Source: Peptostreptococcaceae bacterium (GTDB lineage Bacteria; Bacillota; Clostridia; Peptostreptococcales; Anaerovoracaceae). Taken from it: a DNA stretch of 41,868 nucleotides. Position 1 is the stretch's first letter. The number at the start of each line of letters is the position of its first letter. Both the position numbers and the translations under genes were made by a program. The stretch lies in NCBI GenBank assembly GCA_016650175.1, contig JAENWG010000010.1:1-41868 (forward strand), written 5' to 3'. The notes below the pieces were generated by a model. The model was not told the DNA's origin and did not search any database. It worked only from the letters and a program-made list of their open reading frames with translations. Shown here piece by piece: positions 18,564-26,359 of the stretch.

Positions 18564-19370
18564 CTAGTTTATTGAAATACTCCATGCTACTAAGTAAGGT
18601 ACCGTGTTATCGCCAGTTCCTGTTTCATAAGTATACAAACCTTCATATTCTCCACAGAAAGTTGCCACGTCGTTTTCTACAATTCTTTTTTCATCATCGT
18701 TTTGAGTATATTCTATGCAATAAACTTCTTCATACAGATTATCAGTAGCTACTAAATAGACAACATAATCATCATATTCCCATATACTAAATACTGTTCC
18801 TGTAACTTTTACTATATCTTCTAAACGTGATTCATCGCTAGCTAAATCTTCATAATTAGTTTCTTTTACAAGCTCTTCGATTTTTTCTAAGTCAGAAGGT
18901 TTATCGTTGTAAAATTCACCTTTATACATTTCAACCTCTTCTGAATCATATAAAATACCTTCACCTTCATATAAGAAGTAATTATTTCTATCAGCAAATT
19001 CTCCCTTGTATACTAGTTTACCATCATCATTATAATAGCTACCTTCAATAATTGAATTCTCATGGAATTGCCCTGAATATTTCAGACCACTTTCAAAAAC
19101 CATTTCACCTGTTCCCTCGAACTCTCCATTTACAAATTCGCCTTCATAATACCATTCCTCTCCTTCGGGATTTTCGGTACTAAACTTACCATTTCCATTT
19201 GGAATATCGTTCTCAACTTCTCCAGTATATAGACCTACTCTGATTTCATCAGTTTCTAAAGTAACTGATAATTCTTGGTTCTCAACATCTTTAGTACATC
19301 CCGTTAATAATATTACTGCTAAAGCTAAAGCTAAGGTTAATATTAATACTTTGTTTTTAATCTTTTTCAT
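18564..19370 (-). CDS. MORN-repeat lipoprotein, function unknown
   Basis: 268 residues. A signal peptide with lipobox LLTGC puts the lipidated cysteine at about residue 25. Residues about 45-160 contain MORN-like repeats (YTGEVENDIPNGNGKF, YYEGEFVNGEFEGTGEM, YSGQFHENSIIEGSY, YKGEFADRN, MYKGEFYNDKPS). The C-terminal 90 residues form a separate acidic domain (VKVTGTVFSIWEYDDYVVYL) that looks OB-fold-like. MORN repeats make elongated beta-sheets, often at membranes. It is a single gene with its own terminator. No specific role can be assigned. Confidence 0.82.
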   Translation of the reverse strand: MKKIKNKVLILTLALALAVILLTGCTKDVENQELSVTLETDEIRVGLYTGEVENDIPNGNGKFSTENPEGEEWYYEGEFVNGEFEGTGEMVFESGLKYSGQFHENSIIEGSYYNDDGKLVYKGEFADRNNYFLYEGEGILYDSEEVEMYKGEFYNDKPSDLEKIEELVKETNYEDLASDESRLEDIVKVTGTVFSIWEYDDYVVYLVATDNLYEEVYCIEYTQNDDEKRIVENDVATFCGEYEGLYTYETGTGDNTVPYLVAWSISIN

Positions 19371-19419
19371 AATACGCCCTCCATATTTTTCATTTATCAG
19401 GTAAATTACGATTTATATA

Positions 19420-19632
19420 TTAATCTTTCAATAAACTTCTAAGTTTTTCAACTTCTTCTTCCGATAACGTTATACCTTTACTCATCTTTTCATGTTCCGG
19501 ATCCCATTCGCGAATATCATATTTGGCCGGTCTATCATTCCAGCTTACTCTATTAAGCTCTTTAGTCCAACCTTTGTTATTCTCCGATAGAACTCCAATT
19601 TCTTCAACAATCTCATATTTAATATCAGCCAT
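19420..19632 (-). CDS. YdbC/PC4-family single-stranded nucleic-acid-binding protein
   Basis: 70 residues from ATG 19632 (MADIKYEIVE), preceded by AGAGG at good spacing; the ATG at 19650 is too close to no site. The pattern IGVLSENNKGWTKELNRVSW, then KYDIREWDPEHEKMSKGITL is characteristic of the Firmicute YdbC family, bacterial relatives of the eukaryotic coactivator PC4 that bind single-stranded DNA or RNA. Monocistronic. Confidence 0.87.
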   Translation of the reverse strand: MADIKYEIVEEIGVLSENNKGWTKELNRVSWNDRPAKYDIREWDPEHEKMSKGITLSEEEVEKLRSLLKD

Positions 19633-19728
19633 ATTTATTACCTCTCTCATTAAATTCTAAAACAATACTTGCACATATTCATCTCTAAAGGTTACCATAA
19701 TTTCAATAATATAACCATTTTACTTTTA

Positions 19729-20112
19729 TTAAATTTCCGCAAAAATTTCATGGATATTTCCATCTGGGTCAGCAAATAATGCTGTTCTTTGATTCCAAGG
19801 CATATCTTGTGGCTCATGAACAGAAGTTGCTCCTTTAGAGATTAACTCCTTAAATGATTCATCAACATCATTAGGATTTTCACATGGGAAAGCAAGTTCA
19901 AAGCCTTGTCCAAATGACTCTTTTCTATACTCGCTACTATACACATACATAACATTTTTCATACAAATAGCAAACCTTGTTCCATCATTTTCAAATTCAA
20001 CATAATTACCAAGGTCATTTTCAATTCTAAATCCGAGAACTTGATTATAGAAATTTTTCATTTTATCTATATCATTTGTCCAAATCGTAATAAGATTAAT
20101 TTGTGCTTTCAT
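19729..20112 (-). CDS. VOC-fold (glyoxalase/bleomycin-resistance-like) protein
   Basis: 127 residues with the two beta-alpha-beta-beta-beta modules of the vicinal oxygen chelate fold: INLITIWTNDIDKMKNFYNQ at the start, and the ending RTALFADPDGNIHEIFAEI with the usual metal-site glutamate. Family members are lyases, dioxygenases or antibiotic-binding proteins; the residues visible do not decide. Single gene facing the tRNA-Cys island, so it marks the left chromosomal flank. Confidence 0.85.
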   Translation of the reverse strand: MKAQINLITIWTNDIDKMKNFYNQVLGFRIENDLGNYVEFENDGTRFAICMKNVMYVYSSEYRKESFGQGFELAFPCENPNDVDESFKELISKGATSVHEPQDMPWNQRTALFADPDGNIHEIFAEI

Positions 20113-20399
20113 CGTATATTTTTCCTACTTTCTTTGTCTGTTATAATATTCCTTACTTGAGCTCCAATTTCTTTAAATGCTTCTATTTATCTGCGAAAAG
20201 CTATATGAATTATTGTTAAATTATATCACTATTCTCTGTCTATTCAAAATATTTATTCCACTGTTTATCCACTGCTTTATTTCAATAATTTCTAATACTC
20301 TCCTAAATTCTCTAAAATTAAGCATTTTTGATATTTAAATTTCAACTTAACTTTTATGTTTTCTTAAAATAAAATATAGCTAAAACCCTTGCAATTGCA
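20113..20399. other. Intergenic DNA, no gene seen
   Basis: AT-rich DNA between the VOC gene and the first att repeat. The only structure noted is the palindrome TTGCAATTGCAA near 20389-20400, just outside the repeat. Confidence 0.5.
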
Positions 20400-20498
20400 A
20401 TAAAAAAAGCGCCCTACTCCTTGCAAATGCAAGTTTCTGACGTTTTTATGTGGAGGCGACACCCAGATTTGAACTGGGGGATGGAAGTTTTGCAGACT
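20400..20498 (-). repeat. att repeat 1: 3' part of tRNA-Cys plus its terminator (left boundary)
   Basis: 99 bp identical to 25622-25720. From 20451 to 20499 it equals the 3' part of the intact tRNA-Cys (31403-31451): CCA end, acceptor strand, T arm and anticodon loop. 20400-20450 is the tRNA terminator region. No 5' half follows, so it is not a functional tRNA. This is the classic left attachment site of an element integrated in the tRNA gene. Confidence 0.92.
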
Positions 20499-20501
20499 TA
20501 C

Positions 20502-20518
20502 GTTACAAGACTTGTAAC
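20502..20518. promoter_or_regulatory. Inverted repeat next to att repeat 1
   Basis: Perfect inverted repeat GTTACAAG-A-CTTGTAAC four bases past the tRNA identity. Its position at the att junction suggests a recombinase or excisionase binding site; inferred. Confidence 0.4.
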
Positions 20519-20611
20519 CCTTTAATACCAACGGTTTGCGACCGTCGATATTGTTCTGGCGGTAGTTTGGCTATAGTTATCAAACTTCCCAAAGTTCCTA
20601 ATGCTTCCCGA

Positions 20612-20809
20612 TTACAGCTTTCTTAAGTATTCTTTAAAATCTTCTTCTGTAACAAATCGGCTGTTGCCTATTTTTTTACTTGGAAAAGAATTATCTTCAA
20701 ATAAGTTGTATGCGCTTTGCGTTCTTATCCTCAAATATTTTCTTACATCTTGCGGTGATAATAATACCGGTAATTTAGCAATTCCATGTTTTGTTTCTAA
20801 TTTCATCAT
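20612..20809 (-). CDS. Excisionase-like HTH protein (element A)
   Basis: 65 residues with GGAGG seven bases before the ATG. A MerR-type excisionase HTH is visible (LLSPQDVRKYLRIRTQSAYN, then FPSKKIGNSRFVTEEDFKEY). Such proteins steer tyrosine integrases toward excision. It lies about 110 bp from att, where an integrase gene would normally also be found, but none is present. The element B counterpart at 25864-26061 has the same length and pattern. Confidence 0.82.
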   Translation of the reverse strand: MMKLETKHGIAKLPVLLSPQDVRKYLRIRTQSAYNLFEDNSFPSKKIGNSRFVTEEDFKEYLRKL

Positions 20810-20922
20810 ATTTATTCCTCCTTCTAATATACCTATTTACTTCCTTATTATATAAATAGGCAACAGCCATATTTAAGTAACTCCTTAAAATTTATGCCAA
20901 CATTCTTAATTGTTGACTTATT

Positions 20923-20932
20923 GTCTGTAGAC
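20923..20932. promoter_or_regulatory. Candidate XRE operator (element A)
   Basis: GTCTGTAGAC, an inverted repeat (GTCT/AGAC), lies 56 bp upstream of the XRE gene in the divergent region shared with the excisionase gene. The same motif recurs at 26144-26153 and as GTATGTAGAC at 26296-26305, always followed by a TTATTGTAT-like or similar tract. This suits autoregulation by the C-protein-like XRE product. Confidence 0.6.
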
Positions 20933-20988
20933 ATATTGTATTCTTTTATATAATCTTAACATATAATTAAGTCAAGCGGGAGATGAAA

Positions 20989-21213
20989 ATGGATATTTTA
21001 AAAGTTTTTGGAGATAATCTTAAATACTATAGAGATTTAAAAGGCTTTACTCAAGAAGAATTCGCCTTTAAATGCGGATTACACAGAACTTATATAAGTG
21101 CTATAGAACGATATAGAAGAAGTATTTCATTAAATAATATACAGAAAATAGCTGATGCTTTAGAAATCGAGACTTATATGTTATTCATACAAAATGATTC
21201 TAACCATAACTAG
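20989..21213 (+). CDS. XRE-family regulator resembling restriction-modification C proteins (element A)
   Basis: 74 residues from ATG 20989, spaced seven bases from GGGAG; the ATG at 20983 is too close. Nearly the whole protein is an XRE HTH: LKYYRDLKGFTQEEFAFKCG, then LHRTYISAIERYRRSISLNN and IQKIADALEIETYMLF. The LHRTYISxIER...ISLxNI pattern and the small size match controller (C) proteins of restriction-modification systems, but no restriction or modification gene is here. It is divergent from the excisionase gene and probably controls both. Confidence 0.88.
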   Translation: MDILKVFGDNLKYYRDLKGFTQEEFAFKCGLHRTYISAIERYRRSISLNNIQKIADALEIETYMLFIQNDSNHN

Positions 21214-21272
21214 TTAAATTAATTATAGTAACTAATACATATTTCTATTTTTAAATGCATATTTAAATTAAT

Positions 21273-21304
21273 AAAAAAAGTGGTACAAAATAACCACTTT
21301 TTTT
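21273..21304. terminator. Bidirectional terminator between XRE gene and unknown operon
   Basis: Stem AAAAAAAGTGGT with ACCACTTTTTTT and an 8-base loop, with A and T runs on either side. Confidence 0.88.
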
Positions 21305-21311
21305 ATTATTA

Positions 21312-21863
21312 TTAATTTTCATCAATTAACCCTTTATTAAATGACAAACCTAATGACTCCATCATTTTTTCCTTCGCTATAAAATATGATGGGTCTATTT
21401 TATTATCATCAATCCGTTTTATTATTAAATCCGTTAATTTAGGTTTAGTAAAGTTCTTAATCATTTTTTCATTGTGCAACGATAAAACAATTTCTTTTGC
21501 AAATCCTCCTAAACACGAATAACTCAGTTCTGTTATATCACGATGCATATAATTATATTCTTTAATCGAGTTTGCAGAACTCGGATCATTATCTACTGTA
21601 AAACCTTTACTGATAAGCTCTTCCTCCGACAAAATTACCATTTCTACTTTTCTTATTTCATCGCGTGCAACGCACAAAGCTATTGCAGCGTTCTCTACTT
21701 CTTCAACATCTTCTATATCTTCGACTCTCCAAACAGACAATCGGTTTTTTGTGTCAGTCTGTAAATCCTTTGTAATAGTGTGTGATGGATAAGACCCGAT
21801 ATCTTCTTCTTCATTAATGCCTCTCCATTTACTACCTGCAATCATTCTAATTAAGTATGCCAT
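21312..21863 (-). CDS. Unknown protein, third gene of a three-gene cargo operon
   Basis: 183 residues, soluble. The N-terminus MAYLIRMIAGSKWRG is followed by an acidic stretch (SVWRVEDIEDVEEVENAAIA) and a segment EYNYMHRDITELSYSCLGGF, then a helical C-terminus. I have seen similarly arranged proteins in mobile DNA but know no function. It starts 3 bp after the upstream gene's stop and shares its operon and terminator with 21867-22583 and 22580-23302. Tight coupling suggests the three products act together. Confidence 0.75.
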   Translation of the reverse strand: MAYLIRMIAGSKWRGINEEEDIGSYPSHTITKDLQTDTKNRLSVWRVEDIEDVEEVENAAIALCVARDEIRKVEMVILSEEELISKGFTVDNDPSSANSIKEYNYMHRDITELSYSCLGGFAKEIVLSLHNEKMIKNFTKPKLTDLIIKRIDDNKIDPSYFIAKEKMMESLGLSFNKGLIDEN

Positions 21864-21866
21864 TCT

Positions 21867-22583
21867 CTACAACCTTATTCTTATATCTCTAATTACAGTT
21901 ACTATATAATCATCTAGCCACTTTTCCCCTGTTTGTATTTCTTCTAAAAAATCTATTGCCTCATTATTAGACCATTGTTCAAAAATGTTAATCGCTAATT
22001 CCTTTATTTCAATATCCTTACTTGCAAAAAAAGTCCCCACCATACAAACACCCTCTGGCTCAATCTCTTCATAACTTAAAGATGTCAAAATATTAATTAC
22101 CGCTATCCATACATCTTTTTCCTTAGAGTGGTGTAACAATACTTTTTGAATTGCTGTAAGCACATCCTTTTTATTTTTCTTTACTTCTGCTCTAATATAC
22201 TTTATACAATCATTTTCATAACCCATTTCAAACTCATCACGTTTTATCATTAAATAAATGTATTCGCTAAAATCATCGTCAGTATTTATTGTTAACGTTC
22301 TATTTGTAATTTTTTGTTTCAAGTCTGATTTTGTACTTTCCTTGTAAGTTTCTTTTTTTGTATCAATTTTTTTTGTGCTGTCAATATTAATTTCATTGTT
22401 TTCTTCATAAATCAAATCTATAATCATACCATCTTTATTCAACAAATTCTTATTGTCCATTTGTGTAGTTTCAGAGTCTCTGTTCTTATTAATTTCACTC
22501 AAAATATTGTAATTTCTATTAAAAGTTTTGTAATATGCATGACGTTCTTCAGATTGCTTAGCATTCCCTTTATAGTTTTTCAT
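21867..22583 (-). CDS. Unknown protein with HEAT-like C-terminus, second gene of cargo operon
   Basis: 238 residues. The first 110 are polar and low in complexity (many Asn, Lys, Glu), probably disordered. The last 130 are helical and HEAT-like: KKDVLTAIQKVLLHHSKEKD, then AVINILTSLSYEEIEPEGV and ELAINIFEQWSNNEAIDFLE. HEAT-like folds bind proteins or nucleic acids. The start overlaps the stop of the preceding gene by four bases (ATGA). I do not recognise the family. Confidence 0.75.
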   Translation of the reverse strand: MKNYKGNAKQSEERHAYYKTFNRNYNILSEINKNRDSETTQMDNKNLLNKDGMIIDLIYEENNEINIDSTKKIDTKKETYKESTKSDLKQKITNRTLTINTDDDFSEYIYLMIKRDEFEMGYENDCIKYIRAEVKKNKKDVLTAIQKVLLHHSKEKDVWIAVINILTSLSYEEIEPEGVCMVGTFFASKDIEIKELAINIFEQWSNNEAIDFLEEIQTGEKWLDDYIVTVIRDIRIRL

Positions 22584-23302
22584 GCTAATTCCTCCTTGAA
22601 ATATTTGATTTTTTCTACTTCAATACTGCAAGCGTTTTCTAAAAATACTTCAAATTCATCAATTTTAAGTCTTTCTCCTTTTTTGTAAAATAATGTATTT
22701 ATATCGTAATGTACTAACAAACCGTCTAGTTTAATCTGTTTGCCATTAATAACAATCTGGTTATTTTTGAGAAGGCTTACTTCTTCAATAACATTTAAAA
22801 CCTCATCTATTTGAAGTAATTTTATTGGTTGTCTAAATGTTTTTCTTGTATTCCATTCATGAAGTTTCATATCATCTTTTGAATTACAAACAATAAAGTT
22901 ACTAGACTCAATATTCTTATCTTTTTCAACTATATAATTACTATTAAAAGCAAATCTGCTACCTTTAAAACCAAATTCCTCACAAAGGTTTTTCATATAT
23001 TTAAATGCGATTTTCGATTTCTCCTCTATTAAATTGTTTGAAAAATTTGTTTCTTTATCAAATTCTTGAACAAAGTTAATTCTTTCTGGTAAAAATTCAA
23101 TTCTCCATTTACTTTTCTGATTTATAACTTGAGGTCTATCAATTACATTTGCCGTATTATCAATTACATTTAACAATTGTAAAGAATTAAACATCACTTC
23201 ATCATCATCAAATACTCTTAATAGTCTTTTAACCGTAGCCGTCGAATTATTTAAATCTGGCATATTAGTAAATATTGTAAACATAACTTGAACAAGCTTC
23301 AT
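22580..23302 (-). CDS. Unknown protein (weakly TIGR04255-like), first gene of cargo operon
   Basis: 240 residues, no membrane segment. The C-terminal pattern LLVHYDINTLFYKKGERLKI followed by DEFEVFLENACSIEVE recalls the sporadic TIGR04255 family, where a DIDT-like strand precedes a helix; this likeness is weak and could be wrong. GGAGG sits five bases before the ATG. It overlaps the next gene by four bases. The operon has a possible -10 TATAAT about 30 bp upstream. It is the leading gene of a conserved-looking trio of unknown role in element A. Confidence 0.72.
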   Translation of the reverse strand: MKLVQVMFTIFTNMPDLNNSTATVKRLLRVFDDDEVMFNSLQLLNVIDNTANVIDRPQVINQKSKWRIEFLPERINFVQEFDKETNFSNNLIEEKSKIAFKYMKNLCEEFGFKGSRFAFNSNYIVEKDKNIESSNFIVCNSKDDMKLHEWNTRKTFRQPIKLLQIDEVLNVIEEVSLLKNNQIVINGKQIKLDGLLVHYDINTLFYKKGERLKIDEFEVFLENACSIEVEKIKYFKEELA

Positions 23303-23487
23303 AATTTCCTCCTTGATACCATATCTATTATACTACATGAATTTCTTAATATAATCAATATCCAATAATTACAAATTTTAGGCTTTTCATTACACGATAT
23401 TGTTATTTTCTTTTATAATTTATTATATACCTTTTATTATTCACTTTCAATGCCAAGGCAACCGAAAACTATTTATAATAGTTCTAC
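23303..23487. other. Upstream region of the unknown three-gene operon
   Basis: About 185 bp, AT-rich. A TATAAT on the minus strand about 30 bp from the operon start is the only promoter element I would suggest; no matching -35 is evident. Confidence 0.4.
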
Positions 23488-23664
23488 TTATTCCATCACA
23501 TTTGTAAAAAACTTGATTAATTCATTATATGGTTGCTTAGTTAGATTACTTACATCTTTTAACACACCTTCGCTTGCAACCTGAAGTTCTGCCAACGTAG
23601 TCTCTGGATCTGTATCTCCTATTTCAATATAAGCTACATCCTCATTCACATTAATCTTTAACAT
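23488..23664 (-). CDS. Small conserved element protein, 58 aa (element A copy)
   Basis: 58 codons, ATG 23664 to TAA. Its N-terminal 30 residues (MLKINVNEDVAYIE...TDPETTLAELQVA) are almost identical to the protein at 28027-28203; 45 of 58 positions agree overall. The RBS region AAGGAAGGTG is also shared. It lies last in the cargo operon of its element in both cases. Acidic and soluble; similar small proteins occur in clostridial phages and plasmids, with no known function. Conservation while cargo differs suggests a role for the element, such as regulation or maintenance. Confidence 0.78.
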   Translation of the reverse strand: MLKINVNEDVAYIEIGDTDPETTLAELQVASEGVLKDVSNLTKQPYNELIKFFTNVME

Positions 23665-23773
23665 TCGTTTACACCTTCCTTTTCTCAGATTAATATAATC
23701 ACATCTTATTCATCTAAGAATACGCGAGTGCTAAACGTGCCCTTTTGTTACAGAATTGTGTTAATATTAATGC
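23665..23773 (-). repeat. Dispersed intergenic repeat, copy 1 (leader of the 58-aa gene)
   Basis: About 100 bp similar to 24599-24692 and 28204-28350. All three carry GCTAAACGT and an ATTRATATAATMA-like tract near the next gene (as read on the plus strand). On the minus strand they are ACGTTTAGC and a TTATAT-type -10. Copies 1 and 3 also share the inverted repeat TCTTA/TAAGA. Probably a shared promoter/operator. Confidence 0.68.
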
Positions 23774-24598
23774 TTAAATCCATGGGTAAGGATTGCCATT
23801 ATCATCTAAAACCACCGATATTGAGAAACTTTCGCGTTGTTCTTTTTTAAAATCATGTGATGACCGACTTATGAACAATTCAAATCTTCCGATTTCATCT
23901 TCATTCATAAGTGTGTATTCCCCTTCCTTATTCATTTCAATTTTTAGTATAAATAGCAATTCTTCAATTGCTCTATTCGCTTTTTCTTTATATATACTAA
24001 TAACTGGCGCAATCAATATATCAGACTCCATATCAATCAAAGCTCTTACCGTCAATTTATATTTTCTAACAGCTTCTTGCAAACTTTCAATTGCTTTTAT
24101 AAAATAAATATCAGTATCTGAATATGCAATGTTACATTTTATTAAGTCAATATCTGCAATATTCTTTTCCATACATATACAAATATTTTCATTTATTTGT
24201 ATCTTATCGCAACAGGTTTTATTTGGAAACTCAGATCGAATTTTTTTAATATAAATATTATCCCTATACTTGTCTTTTTTATATGAGTCATCATCTACAT
24301 GCGGAAAACATTGTTCTATAATAAAGTTTATTGTTTTGTAATTTTTAATTATCTCTATGGTTCGTACCCTAAGTATTTCATTTGCACTTTTCACACGTCT
24401 TCGTTTAGGTATATAAACTTGAACTATATAGAAAATAGAGCCTACAAATACAGCAAAAGATAATTGTTCCCAATTGTACATTTCGTTTTTTTCTAGCCAA
24501 GGAATTATTGGAATTAACACTATCAATAATATTACAGATATATCAAAAGCTATATCTCTTTTTAATTCATAATTAATTCTATATTTAATATTTTTCAT
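23774..24598 (-). CDS. Unknown two-helix membrane protein (element A cargo)
   Basis: 274 residues. Two adjoining membrane helices near the N-terminus (ISVILLIVLIPIIPWL at about 20-35 and LSFAVFVGSIFYIVQVYI at about 46-63), then a basic RRRR-type stretch and about 200 cytoplasmic residues, mainly helical, with a CCDKIQINENICICM cysteine group. Two short N-terminal helices plus a soluble domain are seen in membrane-anchored effectors of defence systems, but there is no specific match. It precedes the 58-residue gene and follows 24693-25115. Confidence 0.72.
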   Translation of the reverse strand: MKNIKYRINYELKRDIAFDISVILLIVLIPIIPWLEKNEMYNWEQLSFAVFVGSIFYIVQVYIPKRRRVKSANEILRVRTIEIIKNYKTINFIIEQCFPHVDDDSYKKDKYRDNIYIKKIRSEFPNKTCCDKIQINENICICMEKNIADIDLIKCNIAYSDTDIYFIKAIESLQEAVRKYKLTVRALIDMESDILIAPVISIYKEKANRAIEELLFILKIEMNKEGEYTLMNEDEIGRFELFISRSSHDFKKEQRESFSISVVLDDNGNPYPWI

Positions 24599-24692
24599 GT
24601 ATCACTTTCCCTTTTGTCAGATTGATATAATAATTTATTATTACTATAATTATTCGCAATTGCTAAACGTGCCTTTTGGTTAAGGAATTGTA
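24599..24692 (-). repeat. Dispersed intergenic repeat, copy 2 (leader of the 274-aa gene)
   Basis: 94 bp, the most diverged copy. It keeps CAGATTGATATAAT and GCTAAACGTGCCTTTTG (plus-strand reading). Confidence 0.62.
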
Positions 24693-25115
24693 CTACTTTC
24701 TATTTAATTGCAAAAATAATTTTTTCAATTTTTCTTTATCAATATCTTTATTATTTTTATCCAAATCTTTACGCATTAAATTAAACAAGACACAATAACT
24801 TTCAAATTTTTTTTCTTCTTCTTCCGTTGTTGGTTTTGTAGTATAAAAGTCTAATGGTTGAACATCAGCCAACATATCTACTATTTCTTTCGGTGAACGT
24901 AAAGCAATTTCATGAAGATTTAGCATTTGCCTTCTAGCTACTTTTTTTCTTTCCGCTCTACTTGATAACAACAATGATGCTGAAATGTTTTCAAAGTAAT
25001 TATTATATACCCTTTGCTTCTCTTGGTATTTTTTAAATTCGATGTTGGAGTGCAAGCTCCAAACTAATCCAACAGCAGCTAATACCAGTGTACCAATTCC
25101 AATTACATATTCCAT
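24693..25115 (-). CDS. Unknown single-helix membrane protein (element A cargo)
   Basis: 140 residues: an N-terminal membrane helix (YVIGIGTLVLAAVGLVWSL), then a helical cytoplasmic part with RAERKKVARRQMLNLHEIA, and a lysine-rich end. The layout resembles small DUF4760-type membrane proteins, but this is only a resemblance. First gene of the operon 25115-23488. GGAGGAAT-type RBS. Confidence 0.68.
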   Translation of the reverse strand: MEYVIGIGTLVLAAVGLVWSLHSNIEFKKYQEKQRVYNNYFENISASLLLSSRAERKKVARRQMLNLHEIALRSPKEIVDMLADVQPLDFYTTKPTTEEEEKKFESYCVLFNLMRKDLDKNNKDIDKEKLKKLFLQLNRK

Positions 25116-25621
25116 GATATTCCTCCAATGTTATTATTATAGAACTAAAACAAATATTACACAAGATATTTGGGCAGGAATTTTATTACACATATAATTA
25201 ATCGATTAATTATATCCATACTAAAAACCATCTTCTAAGACACCAATTTATTATAATCAATAACTAAATAATAGATTTACAAACCATTTTTTAAAGTATT
25301 TATTTATATTTGTTTTAAATGCACAGAGGTCTGGTAGACTTCTACCCCTCCATTTCTATCTCTTTGATTTCAACGGTTACATGGTTTTTAGAAACGTTTG
25401 GCGGTAGTTTGGCTATAGTTATTTTTTGAACTGGGGAAAACAGGGGCTATTTAGGGAAGTTTGTACACTATCAGTGTATAATATTGAATATTTTTAAGAA
25501 TAGAAAAGTGCTAAAAGCCTTTATTTTCAAGGGTTTAACCACTTTTATATCAAACAGTGAATTTTATAGGATTTATAGAGGTTTATACACCGGCTATGTG
25601 TTTTAGGAGGTAGTTTTAGAC
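25116..25621. other. Right end of element A: no gene, repeat-rich
   Basis: About 500 bp without a gene. A block near 25247-25280 (TTATTATAATCA-TAACTAAATAATAGATT type) is matched at 31018-31050 in element B. Then come the att-like palindrome at 25333-25346 and an arm-like segment at 25370-25420 that resembles the DNA just right of the att repeats. The remaining 200 bp up to the att repeat are AT-rich and unassigned. Confidence 0.6.
25333..25346. repeat. Internal att-like palindrome (element A)
   Basis: GGTAGACTTCTACC, an inverted repeat of 6-2-6, resembles the tRNA-Cys crossover region TGCAGACTTCTGCC (GCAGA-CT-TCTGC). The same 14 bases occur at 31103-31116, in both cases about 340-375 bp from the real att repeat and followed by arm-like DNA. 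Confidence 0.65.
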
Positions 25622-25720
25622 ATAAAAAAAGCGCCCTACTCCTTGCAAATGCAAGTTTCTGACGTTTTTATGTGGAGGCGACACCCAGATTTGAACTGGG
25701 GGATGGAAGTTTTGCAGACT
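25622..25720 (-). repeat. att repeat 2: 3' part of tRNA-Cys plus terminator (boundary of A and B)
   Basis: Identical over 99 bp to 20400-20498. Identity with the intact tRNA-Cys runs from 25673 to 25720 (CCA end to anticodon loop). It marks the junction of the two elements. Confidence 0.92.
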
Positions 25721-25780
25721 CTTATCTTCGTTGCGAAACCTCTTTAATTGCAACGGTTATAGAGTTTTTTAAAACTTTTG

Positions 25781-25817
25781 GCGTTAGTTTTGCGTTAGTT
25801 TTGCGTTAGTTTTGCGG
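25781..25817. repeat. Three 11-bp direct repeats beside att (candidate integrase arm sites)
   Basis: GCGTTAGTTTT three times in a row, then GCGG. Related sequence is found at 20557-20580, 25398-25420 and 31165-31190 (for example TTTGCGCTAATTTTGCG). Their place beside every att or att-like site suggests arm-type binding sites for a tyrosine integrase. Confidence 0.6.
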
Positions 25818-25863
25818 TATAGCCGGGTAACGTATTGCATTTTGGTGTTAGTTATTGTGTTGG

Positions 25864-26061
25864 TTATTTTAGATTTTCAAGATACTCAATCAACGCTGTA
25901 TCAGTAATATAATTCTTACCTGCTACTTTTATACTAGGGAAACTATTATTTTTAAATAAATTATATGCTTCATCATTTCTAATCCTTAAATATTTTCTTA
26001 CATCTTGTACCGACAATAATGCCGGAAGTTCCACAGTTCCATTTTTTATTTCTAGTTTCAT
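25864..26061 (-). CDS. Excisionase-like HTH protein (element B)
   Basis: 65 residues from ATG 26061. The frame is open to an ATG at 26085, but AGGAGG lies inside that extension, so the internal start is favoured although the spacing is long (12 bases). The HTH (LLSVQDVRKYLRIRNDEAYN, then FPSIKVAGKNYITDTALIEY) matches its element A counterpart closely. Likely role: excision directionality or regulation of the divergent XRE gene. Confidence 0.8.
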   Translation of the reverse strand: MKLEIKNGTVELPALLSVQDVRKYLRIRNDEAYNLFKNNSFPSIKVAGKNYITDTALIEYLENLK

Positions 26062-26143
26062 TATATCCCAATACCTCCTGTTCATATAAATAGTATTTAA
26101 GTTATAACTATTTATATCTTAAATATTAATGAGTTCTCTTATT

Positions 26144-26153
26144 GTCTGTAGAC
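26144..26153. promoter_or_regulatory. Candidate XRE operator 1 (element B)
   Basis: GTCTGTAGAC, identical to 20923-20932 and with similar surroundings (TTATTGTCTGTAGAC). It lies upstream of the broken XRE copy. Confidence 0.58.
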
Positions 26154-26207
26154 TTATTGTATATTAATTATAATCTTAATATAGAATTAAGTCAAGCAAA
26201 AGTATAA

Positions 26208-26290
26208 ATGAATACTTTGAAAGTTCTTGGGATAATCTTGTAAGACATAGAATGTTAAAAAGATTTACTCAGGAAGCATTTGCCTTACAC
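26208..26290 (+). pseudogene. Remnant of an XRE gene
   Basis: About 27 codons that align with the start of the element A XRE gene (ATGAATACTTTGAAAGTTCTTGG then GATAATCTT...). One base is missing before GATAATCTT, which shifts the frame, and the similarity stops after GCCTTA. A second operator and the intact XRE gene follow at once. It shows that a former left-end module was overwritten by a new one. Confidence 0.75.
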
Positions 26291-26295
26291 TTATT

Positions 26296-26305
26296 GTATG
26301 TAGAC
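26296..26305. promoter_or_regulatory. Candidate XRE operator 2 (element B)
   Basis: GTATGTAGAC, one base from the other two copies, 55 bp upstream of the intact XRE gene at 26360. Confidence 0.55.
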
Positions 26306-26359
26306 TTTTTGTCTGTTATTGAAGTACATTAGATACATAAAAGTGGAGGTGATTGAATT

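Larger units (their letters stand above)
20499..25720. mobile_element. Integrative element A in tRNA-Cys (no integrase; CIME-like)
   Basis: Bounded by att repeats 20400-20498 and 25622-25720. From the left: arm-like DNA, excisionase-like gene, divergent XRE gene, an unknown three-gene operon, a 58-residue protein gene, two membrane-protein genes, and a right end shared with element B. No recombinase gene is present, so it could move only with an integrase supplied elsewhere. The layout matches 'cis-mobilizable elements'. Calling both units one family rests on their shared ends and shared small genes. Confidence 0.8.

Noticed and set aside
20451-20499. A second or third tRNA-Cys gene
   Set aside because: Only the 3' half is present here and at 25673-25720; D arm and 5' acceptor strand are absent.
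20499-20611. Integrase remnant between att and the excisionase gene
   Set aside because: I looked for a tyrosine integrase C-terminus on both strands and saw none in 110 bp; the DNA looks like binding sites.
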